Source: Atriophallophorus winterbourni (lineage: Eukaryota > Platyhelminthes > Trematoda > Plagiorchiida > Microphallidae). Taken from it: a DNA stretch of 64,000 nt. How positions within the stretch are numbered: the first letter of the stretch is position 1; the number at the start of each line of letters is the position of its first letter. The notes under the pieces were generated by a model. The model was not told where the DNA came from. It ran no database searches and saw nothing but the letters and a program-made list of their open reading frames with translations. Both the position numbers and the translations under genes were made by a program. Where the stretch lies: NCBI GenBank assembly GCA_013407085.1, contig JACCGJ010023952.1, forward strand, positions 1-64,000. Reading direction: 5' to 3'. Of this stretch, positions 34,626 to 43,800 are shown piece after piece.

Positions 34626-35425
34626 ATGGTAGAAAATGTAGTAAGCTTAACAATAACCATAGGATGACTGGTATATGGTGTAAAATTACAAAATCTCTCA
34701 AAAATCAATAGGGACAGTCACATACCGCATGATTCGTCATATACTCATCCAGTTTAGAATCGAAAATCGCAACAGACTCCGAGCGTGTGATTTCTTCATG
34801 CAAAATTTTTAAATGTAACAAATTCTTAACGAGAAAAAGTTCGACGTATATCCAATCGAGAATGTGGGATGCTTAAAGCATTTTGATGGTTTCGTGTTCG
34901 AGATAGGCCATTTGGCTTTAGCTAGTGTTAAAGGGGATGGTTTTCAGTATGCAGGATTTTGAATGCCATCAGGAGGTCACTTCATATCCGTCGTTGGATA
35001 AAATGATGTGGATTTAGTTTTACCATTCTCTCTTTGAAAGGAAAATTTATGTACCGGGAGACCAACTTTGTCGCACTATGATAAATCCTGTCGAGTAGTT
35101 CGATATCCTTCCTCAGTCATGGTGCCAAGGCTTGGATGGAATATTCCATAACATGACATATGTACGTATTAATTAACCGGGATTGGGTTTCGGGCGTAGA
35201 AATCCTGAATATTCGTTTCAGCAGATTTAAGATATGTCAAGCTTTACTGTACACTATCCGGCAATGATATTCAGACTTAAGGTTAAACGACACCCAGATA
35301 CCAAGATCTTGCGTGCCAAGCTGATACGTGTGGTGCAGAAATTTCCAAGCCACAGCATTTTACATTTCGCAAGGTTAAATGGGAACTCATTTGACTGGGA
35401 CCAACGAAATAAGGTGCACAGATCC
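34626..35425 (-). mobile_element. CR1-like LINE, C-terminal part (split by repeat array)
   Basis: The minus strand encodes CTLFRWSQSNEFPFNLAKCK, ML, then after mutations MEYSIQALAP, LRKDIELLDRIYHSATKLV, and a 3' UTR with CCTATGGTTATTGTTAAGC ending TTTTCTACCATAAAAATTCC at about 34626. The 5' continuation lies at 36833-36908 beyond the hammerhead array. Confidence 0.8.
35414..35425. repeat. Target-site duplication, left copy
   Basis: GTGCACAGATCC, identical to 36833-36844. The bases on either side of the two copies differ, so the duplication is exactly 12 bp. Confidence 0.9.
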
Positions 35426-35634
35426 AAGGTATTGTGGTGCTCACATCCCCATCCCTTACACACCACTACCGGTTTCAGGCTGTTTGCCATCGTCAGGTGG
35501 ATACAGTAAGATCAGGTTCAGTGAGCCTTGAAACAGTGGAAAAGTGGTAAACAAAGTTATATTTGTAGGCCACTGTTATATAGGGTTCTTACAAAGATCC
35601 ACGATGTTCAAATACAGAATCACAAAGTGATTCC
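35426..35634 (-). repeat. Inverted leading unit of hammerhead array
   Basis: Reverse-complement partial unit, about 209 bp, head-to-head with the forward units. It has an intact core (CTGACGA box on the minus strand, 35490-35496). The switch to forward orientation lies at the edge of the palindrome GAATCACAAAGTGATTC (35617-35633), which is itself part of each unit. Confidence 0.88.
35463..35500 (-). ncRNA. Hammerhead ribozyme core, family 1 (inverted unit)
   Basis: On the minus strand: CCAC, CTGACGA, TGGC-AAACA-GCCT, GAAA, CCGG, TA, GTGG. CCAC and GTGG pair as stem I. Stem III is only CCGG, which is self-complementary and would favour a dimeric (double-hammerhead) fold. Confidence 0.75.
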
Positions 35635-35679
35635 GCTTTTCCACTGTTTCAAGGCTCACTAAAGCTGATCTTACTGTCT

Positions 35680-35717
35680 ACACCTGACGATGGCAAACAG
35701 CGGGAAACCGGTAGTGG
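35680..35717 (+). ncRNA. Hammerhead ribozyme core, family 1, unit 1
   Basis: ACAC, CTGACGA (35684-35690), TGGCAAACAGCGG, GAAA (35704-35707), CCGG, TA, GTGG. Stem II is weakened relative to unit 3. Confidence 0.7.
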
Positions 35718-35920
35718 TGTGTAAGGGATGGGGATGTGAGCACCACAATACTTTGGACTTTTATATGCGCCTCGAGCGCTTGGCCAGGAACCACTTTGTG
35801 ATTCTGTATTTGAACATCGTGGTTCTTTGTAAGAACCCTATTTAAAAGCGGCATACAAATATAACTTTGTTTACCGATTTTCCACTGTTTCAAGGCTCAC
35901 TGAACCCGATCATACTGTCT

Positions 35921-35958
35921 CCACCTGACGATGGCAAACACCCTGAAACCGGTAGTGG
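35921..35958 (+). ncRNA. Hammerhead ribozyme core, family 1, unit 2
   Basis: CCAC, CTGACGA (35925-35931), TGGCAAACACCCT, GAAA, CCGG, TA, GTGG. One change in stem II. Confidence 0.7.
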
Positions 35959-36161
35959 TGTGTAAGGGATGGGGATGTGAGCACCAAAATACTTTGGTTT
36001 TTTATATGCGCCTCGAGCGCTTGGTCAGGAATCACTTTGTGATTCTGTATTTGAACATCGTGGTTCTTTGTAAGAACCCTATATAACAGTGGCATACAAA
36101 TATAACTTTGTTTACCGCTTTTCCACTGTTTCAAGGCTCACTGAACCTGATCATACTGTCT

Positions 36162-36199
36162 CCACCTGACGATGGCAAACAGCCTGAAACCGGTAGTGG
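36162..36199 (+). ncRNA. Hammerhead ribozyme core, family 1, unit 3 (best copy)
   Basis: CCAC (36162-36165), CTGACGA (36166-36172), stem II TGGC-AAACA-GCCT (three pairs plus a U-U at the base), GAAA (36186-36189), CCGG, TA (36194-36195), GTGG (36196-36199). CCAC and GTGG form stem I. Expected cleavage is after A36195. The CUGANGA, GAAA and UH boxes are all in canonical order. Confidence 0.78.
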
Positions 36200-36398
36200 T
36201 GTGTAAGGGATGGGGATGTGAGCACCACAATACTTTGGCTTTTATATGCGCCTCGAGCGCTTGGCCAGGAATCACTTTGTGATTCTGTATTTGAACATCG
36301 TGGTTCTTTGTAAGAACCCTATATAACAGTGGCATACAATAACTTTGTTTACCGCTTTTCCACTGTTTCAAGGCTCACTGAACCTGATCTTACTGTCT

Positions 36399-36436
36399 CC
36401 ACCTGATGACGGCAAACAGCCAGAAACCGGTAGTGG
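36399..36436 (+). ncRNA. Hammerhead ribozyme core, family 1, unit 4
   Basis: CCAC, CTGATGA (36403-36409, the classic form of the box), CGGC-AAACA-GCCA, GAAA, CCGG, TA, GTGG. Confidence 0.75.
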
Positions 36437-36639
36437 TGTGTAAGGGATGGGGATGTGGGCACCACAATACTTTGGTCTTTTATATGCGCCTCGAGCGCTT
36501 GGCCAGGGATCACTTTGTGATTCTGTATTTGAACATCGTGGTTATTTGTAAGAACCCTATATAACAGTGGCATACAAATATAACTTTGTTTACCGCTTTC
36601 CCACTGTTTCAAGTCTCACTGAACCTGATCTCACTGTCT

Positions 36640-36676
36640 CTACCTGACGATGGCAAAAAGCCTTAAATCGTAGTGG
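36640..36676 (+). ncRNA. Decayed hammerhead core, family 1, unit 5
   Basis: CTGACGA at 36644-36650 is kept, but GAAA has become TAAA and CCGG is altered (TCG), so this copy is probably inactive. Confidence 0.6.
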
Positions 36677-36832
36677 TGTGTAATGGATGGGGATGTGAGC
36701 ACCACAATACTTTGGTCTTTTATATGCGCCTCGAGCGCTTGGCCAGGAATCACTTTGTGATTCTGTATTTAAACATCATGGTTCTTTGTAAGAATCCTAT
36801 ATAACAGTGGCATACAAATATAACTTTGTTTT

Positions 36833-36844
36833 GTGCACAGATCC
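36833..36844. repeat. Target-site duplication, right copy
   Basis: GTGCACAGATCC, perfect match to 35414-35425. Confidence 0.9.
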
Positions 36845-36908
36845 CGTTGTAATGCCATGCAGTCATTAACAGACTTTACCTGTTTCCATTTTTTATTATC
36901 ATCGGCAA
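36833..36908 (-). mobile_element. CR1-like LINE, RT part continuing from 35425
   Basis: The minus strand encodes FADDNKKWKQVKSVNDCMAL and QRDLCT, which joins in frame to LFRWSQSNEF at 35413. It contains the catalytic FADD box. The copy is 5'-truncated here, next to the plus-strand LINE part at 36925. Confidence 0.8.
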
Positions 36909-36924
36909 AGCGTTGCATCCTTTA

Positions 36925-37830
36925 TTAAGTTTTACCAAATTCGCCTCGTTTGGAATTATTAAGTTAAGTGACTGTCAATGAATATATGGTTGAGCGGGAA
37001 ATTTGTAAACTACACGAATAGAAGTCCCCTGTTGCAGACAAAATTACCCCCACCATACTTTGCAGGTGTCGAATTGCTTTAACAGCTCCTCTCACGCGCT
37101 TATTTACTCTCAGCATACACGAAGGAAAAATACCACCGCAATGAAAAGCAGGGATGATAACTTCTATTTATAGGGGTGTTAGCCCTTCGCACACTGAAAA
37201 CTATAGACCGGGACGCTACTTCCGGTGATCTTTAAATTAATGGAACGCATTGTGACTGCGCGCATTAGAGAACATTTTGAAAATCAAAATATTTCGACTG
37301 CAGGACAACACTGTTTTCGAAGAAATCGTTGCTGTTTATCTAACACTTTTACAACGTTCGAGGATTGGACCAAGGCACTAGACGTAGGTGAGGCTTGCTA
37401 CAACGATATTTCTAAAGCTCTCGATAGAGTCAACCATGGCATTTTAATAAAAAAGTTCGAAGCCTATGGAATAACGGGAATGCTGCTGACTCGAATAAGG
37501 TACTGATAGACAAGTCCAGTTTCGCATTGGCAACACCTTCCAGAAGAATAGACGTCACAAGTTCCGCAAGGATCGGTGCTTGGATCTCTTCTATTATTGG
37601 TGTACATGAACGATATAGTAGAGGATATTAGATGTAACTGTTAGCCGATGATATAAAATATGGAAACGTGTCAGGTCTGTTCATGACTGTATGGCATTAC
37701 AATCATGCGGTATGTTATTGTTCCTATTGATTTTTGAGAGATTTTATAATTTTACTTCATATTCCTGTCATCCTTTGTTTATTGTTAAGCTTAACTGCTT
37801 TTTCTACCATATAACGTTATGAGTTCTAAA
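36925..37830 (+). mobile_element. CR1-like LINE, right part (reverse transcriptase and 3' end)
   Basis: Matches 17265-17850 and extends further: MERIVTARIREHFENQN, GQHCFRRNRCCLSNTFTTF, ISKALDRVNHGILIKKFEAY, GITGMLLT, VPQGSVLGSLLLLVYMND, a LADDIKYGN equivalent of the FADD box at about 37640, and then directly the 3' UTR (ATTGATTTTTGAGAGATTTT, TTATTGTTAAGCTTAACTGC, TTTTTCTACCAT). The C-terminal domain is deleted. It is probably the other half of 33665-34610. Confidence 0.75.
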
Positions 37831-40800
37831 AATTATTCAAACAACGAACGATCTATACTATGGAAAATTCAATGCGCCAACATATTGTCTCATGAGCAAG
37901 CAACAAGCGGTGATCATATAATAAATTCCCACAAAATACACAAAAATTAAATAAACAAAGCTTATGCAAATAACTTAACCTCCCTAAATTTTACACAATG
38001 AGCTTCAAATCTGTTCTATTCCGATAAAGGAAGTTTCGTCAAAAATTATTCAATAAGCGTTGTACTTGATTTTATCGCTATTGAAAAGTTAGTAGACCTT
38101 CACGTTGACATCTCTAAATTATAGTTTGTCACAGTTATGGATACTGGTGAGGCAGAAACACTGCAAAATATAGTTAGCTTAGCAACAGCTTAAGAAACAG
38201 CAATAATTAATGAATGTTGCCCATTTGAAAGATGATCCAAATGACCAGAATTATGCGATAACCGATGCGATATTGTATGCTACTGTTCGTAATGCTCAAA
38301 CGATGTGTTTCGTACTGACTAATCTTATTTAATTTTTAATTAATTAATCTGGCCAACGAGAAAATACACACTTTCGTTACTTGTCAAATTACTTACATTA
38401 ATATCTGCATATCACGTATCCATTATTTATTCATGGATTACATGAATTCTCTATTTGTGCTTGATCAGTTTTCGCAGCCATTTGATGGCATAGAAAAGTT
38501 CCATTTACTTAAATTGAGAACATGCCCAGACCATTGTGCGTGAGTTTAGTCTAATTGGAACCTCGCTGGCCAGTCAGCACATTTTCATCTGTCAAGCTAT
38601 TGTCCAAAAGTTAGAACAGGTTCAACCATAAAGTCACCTCACGAATTCTGCCAATTTTATGATCGAAATTGAATTTATTCTCGTGGTAAATTTTTTATAG
38701 CAAATTTTGATGCATCCTGAATAATTCTCCATAATCAAAATGGACACATGGATCGTGGGTGGAAATGATCGAAGAGACTATTATCAATATTAATCAGTTC
38801 GTTTCGCTATCTACTGAGGCCATTATCGGCTAGATTGACTAAAAAGATATCACTGAAAATCACTCGTTTTGCAGGAGATTTCGAAATTAAATCATGACAA
38901 AATCAACTTGCTATTTCCGCCTCATCCACTGTAACTTTTGTGTCTAATAATTGTTTACAAGTGCCACTTTTATGCTGTATAAAGGTAAAGAGCTATAGAA
39001 AAACGAAACCCAATCAAAATCAAAGCCCGTTCGGGAACCATTGATCACGGATTTCGGCATTTGTGATTCCACGGCAGATTCTGCATCATCCGCTACGGTT
39101 ATCCCAACGAAAACAACTGTGCCTGAGCGTCATTCATTCCAAACCGCAGCTAGTTATGTACCTCATACACACACACCCCGTTATTCTGTAAGATAAAGCT
39201 ATTGAAACAGCTGCTAGACAAAAATAAATTGGACCGTCGCACGCCCTAAGCCCATTAGCATATTTGCTAGAGCTGACAGACCACTGAACCGAAAATCGAT
39301 TTCATTCGGTGTTTAATTTTTTATGACAACAAATTTTTACCCACATTCCTGATTGCGTTGTTGCTACAAATAAATCTGGCCATGTCGTAAAATTCTGTCC
39401 GTTTACTATTCGATGCAAAGTTGGTGAATGAGAAAATTTGCAGTTAAAAATTAACGCAATTCGTTCATCCAATGTGAATGTTTCCGGCAATCAAACATCA
39501 AAATATTACCAGTTTTCGCGCTCTGCTCTAGCCACGAATCCTATATATATAGTCGTGAGTATAGCCCATTAGATTACACCTACTCACGAGTGAATACTAT
39601 TCAAACGAAACAGACAATAAATTTCAAAGCGGGACTTGTAAAATTATCCGAGCGTTCATTTTTTACTACAAGATTCGTCTAGCTCAAATGCTCGTGAGGG
39701 TTTTTCAATCAACCATGACGAAATGTTGTTTCGTGAATTCTAGTGCTCGTAGGAAAATCTAACTTTCCTATTATTGTCAAGTAAATATTTTTACCTTGTT
39801 TAGTTGAACATTTAAACGAAATCACGTTATAATAAAAGTTCGTTTAGAAATGGTAAATTTAACATTCATATTTGCTTTAAACTGAGTACGTTCAGATTAT
39901 GCGATATGATTTAATTTTGTATTCGAAAAACATTTTCCAATTTTTTTAATGCCAACACTATGACATGACAGCTGACCGAAGTGTAATCAAAGGTTAATCT
40001 TGAAAATGAAACAATTTGTAAATCATAAAGCCTAGGTGAAATTTCTTGACTTCATTTCGCTCTATTTTTTTATTACCGTCAAATTAGATAGGTTTCATTG
40101 AATACGCGATATAAATGTCAAACAATTGGAAGTTTCATGCTGTGCCTAAAAATATTTTTCACACAACCCTGAGTGATTAAACCCAAGTGTAATCTCATCA
40201 CCTATTTTTAAAAGCAATTATCAACAAATCAGAGTTGCGTGGCTCGTTCGCCTTTTTATGCTTGAAGGAATAGCGCTTGATTGAAATTAAAGCGAAATCG
40301 ATAATTGAAGCTTTTCATTTATTAATGTAACTTTTCCCGTGCCGGCAATGCTCAAAGCCGTATGAATCCAAAGACATTAAAAAATAAAATAAAATTTTCA
40401 ACCAAGGTCTCATTAAATATTGTACAACGGAACAGTATGTGATTACGAAATATTCCCACGATGGCTTGAATAATAACTTATTTTATTTTATTCAAGTACA
40501 CTTGCATTTTGACTTGAGGAAACTTGCACCAAGTTAGTCACATGAGGAAAACTGGCTTTGACTCGTCACTAGAAATCATTCTATGAATAGAATTGAATGT
40601 AGACGAGTTCACGGAGTTGAAGCTTATTTTAATTAATTTAAATGAGTTGCAGCTGCAAACATACACACTGTGCTCCCTTTCATTTTAGCGTTGAGGCTGT
40701 CAAATCAACCGGAAAATTACCCGTCGGTAATAAATCACATCCATCACATTACATACCATTCCTTAAAGTTCACGGGGATCAAATGCAACGGCAAACATTT

Positions 40801-43800
40801 TCCGGATACTCGTCACCAGAATATTTCTGCATGACGCTCCGTGAAAAACTTCAAACGTGGCGATTATCGTGAATTGAAGAGCGATCGGTTGGAGCTGTTT
40901 TGTGTAAAGTTTCATTTCTGAAACAGAAGCATCTTTAGACCAAATGTGTATTAGTCAGAGCAGGGAACGTTAATAATTCGGTAGCACTCCAACTACTACC
41001 TCTAACTGATCTTATCACAAAACAATCGATTGGAATACTAGGGATGTCTTCTCATGTAGATAAAGATAAGATTCCATAATCTAGATCGAAAATTTGACCC
41101 GTATCCAATATGTTCAGTCAAAGCTGAGCGAAAAAGTTGTATTTGATTATCTCTCACATTCCGGATTTAATTTAATATTATTTCTGTGTTCTCGTTTCCC
41201 CGATTCAAATTAGTTGGGGGTACTGCCTCAACACCAGGGCTATAATTACATTTCATTTTTGCAGGTGTTAGGTTTCTAAAGATTTGTTAAACTTTGGATG
41301 CACTAAAGCGAAGGGATTATTTCACATGGGACAACGCTATGTTTTAGGTTCTACTTATTTGACGTAAGATGTGAACAACGTTTGTGCCCATTTTTATCTT
41401 ATTTCACCGATAAGTATGTAATGATAAGGTGATGTGTGCGTTGTCTAAAACCTGCGGAATTACGAGGACTGGTTCATGTATAAGTAAGTCCTTATAGCAG
41501 CCTCATTTTGCCGCGTACTCAAAATGATACGATTGAATGATGGGTATCAACATTGAGTGATCTGTTGCAATTTCTCTCACACTGATCGGATCTATATTCG
41601 CACAAAACGTGTACATATTCGTGCAAGTTATTATTTCATCTTGTGTACATAACGACAAAAGACGCTCGCAACATCCCATGCGTTCTCAATAAATTGAAGG
41701 GACTTCCTGAGAGCATTATATGGGTTTTGAATATCACTGAAAGCGCATCAAACTTATTTAAATATTTATTTTGACCTTTTAAAATATATTTAATCTAAAT
41801 CACTTTAGTCATGCAATTTTACACATGTAAATCATAATACCAAGTGACCACGAACGCGTTGTTATTCTATGATTAAGAATAAACGTGGTGCGTGGCAATA
41901 AGACTCATTGGTCTTTGCTTTCTTTACTTGACTTTACAAACTGTATGGTTTTGTGGGCTATTTCGTGGTGAATGGTGTGGTACATGTTAGACTACCGTCA
42001 ATGGCCAGCTGAAGATTCTGCATCTGAACCGAAACTGAATCAAGGTTTTTTCTACCTGAACAAATTAAATTAAAATAAATGTGAAATGTGGTGTGTAAGT
42101 GCGGGAGATGCGAGCAACACCTTAAATGTGAAATTATTTTAGAAATAAAAGATACATTGAGTCCGTGGAACTTTAGTGACATTCGAACGGAAGATTTTGA
42201 GTTGAAGTTGAAATTATGTATTAAATTATCTAGTTTGAATTTCTGGGAAATTTGTGTAAAACGGGTATAAACCACACAAACGAAGCGTATAAGAGACCAG
42301 CAAAACAACAAGCTTAACATGTTATCAGAATGTTATTATAAACGACAATATGATCTACTTAGTAATCAAAATTGTACGAGTCAGTAATCCAATATCATGA
42401 ATTTATTATCCAACCTAGCGATTTCACATTGTGAGCAAAGTTTGTTGGAGAAAGGCGTAACTTTTGTACATGAGCGTATTAAAAATTCAGGAAGATAAAC
42501 ATTTTTATAATTTTGTATAAATGCGGCTTTTATTTAGCAAGCAGATAAAATGCGAAAGTTTATCGTTGGCTATCACCAGAAATAAGGCAAAACTCAATTG
42601 AAATGGTCAGAAAAACTGGCAAAGTAAATTTAACCGTAGCCAGTATTCAGAGAAGTTTGTAATACATTTCTCCGAAGATCTTAACACGTTCACTACGGCT
42701 GATATTTTGGCGGTCTTTCCCGAGCGACAGTTGCACTTGTTCGCCATTGCATCAGTTTGGCGCGCGCCAAGTTCACGGAAGCAAGTGGGTAGCTCTGTTT
42801 AACTCTAAGCATCATGTAGATGTGATAAAATGCGTGGAACAAATATGGTACACGCCGTCACCCACAGAACACTTTATTGTTGATACACGTTTGGGGCCAA
42901 ATTTGTACCAAGTAATAAATATATATGAAGATAGCTGGAGAAGACATTAAAAATCAGGTTACTCTCCAAAAGAAAAGATCGAGACATATCACTGCAACCC
43001 TCGCAGCCGCACTAAACAGTGGCTAACAGTACGTTATACAACATGTGCTAAAATGATACCATTCAAACAAAATATCAATCGAAAAACGATAAAACGTTGA
43101 AAATCGCTGTTGTAAAACTACCGAAAATTCTACGTATTTGTACATGCCGATTTGTTTATACGTTTTCGCTTGTCAGCTTATCCTGCATCATCTCGCTTGA
43201 TATCATGGTGATTATAGACATGAGTATCATAGTAACTGCTTTTAGATTACCTAAGGAGACCGCACTTGTTACTAAAAAGCTGAGGTATTCCAAAGTAATC
43301 GAAATCCTTAATGTTAAATCAGAATGTATTAGTCCTGAAGCCCAAAGATCACATGCAATAAACGCAAGCCACATAAAAGTGATCAATACTAATGAACACG
43401 TATGAGAAACTTGCAAGAAAATTAACAACGAATGCCAAGAACTAAATGGCATTTTTGTAGCCGTTTTTAGCAATCTTAATTCAAATCAAAATAACTCAGT
43501 AGTGATAAACTTGTCAGGTATCCAGAAGTCGCCATTTCTAATAACTTCACCTGTTTTCCGCATCTCAATGTGATACTTACTAAAGTACACAGCCCCTCTT
43601 TTTACGCGTTTCGTCTCGGTGTTTTTGGCGTTAGGTCTAACCTGATTTCTCATTTCACCCTGTCTTGTATCTTAACCCGTTTTTTGTACACAACTCATGC
43701 ATTTTTTCCTGCATTTATACTCATTCCAGACAAACATCGCCAATCAAATTGGCCATATCAAATCACTTGCAATCGCATTATTGAAAAGTTTCGTTGCCAG

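Larger units (their letters stand above)
35426..36832 (+). mobile_element. Retrozyme-like hammerhead tandem array, 12-bp TSD
   Basis: A 1407-bp insert of five forward units starting at CCACTGTTTCAAG (35641, 35882, 36123, 36360, 36601; periods 241, 241, 237, 241), preceded by one inverted partial unit (35426-35634). Each unit carries a hammerhead core about 43 bases after its start. The last unit stops at AACTTTGTTT, next to the right target-site duplication. The insert lies in a minus-strand LINE; with it and one 12-bp copy removed, the LINE frame reads MALQRDLCTLFRWSQSNE without a break. Small hammerhead-bearing tandem repeats with target duplications are known as retrozymes in plants and animals. 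They are non-autonomous and thought to move as circular RNA copied by another element's reverse transcriptase. Non-coding: the open frames here are by-products of the repeat. Confidence 0.88.

Noticed and set aside
35678..36612. Series of similar 71-87 codon minus-strand frames
   Set aside because: They repeat with the 241-bp period and are by-products of the hammerhead tandem repeat, which is non-coding.
35426..36832. CRISPR-like array
   Set aside because: The whole ~241-bp unit repeats with no unique spacers, and the sequence is eukaryotic.
43097..43473. Overlapping sense/antisense hydrophobic frames
   Set aside because: AT-rich DNA easily yields hydrophobic frames; no splice sites or family motifs.
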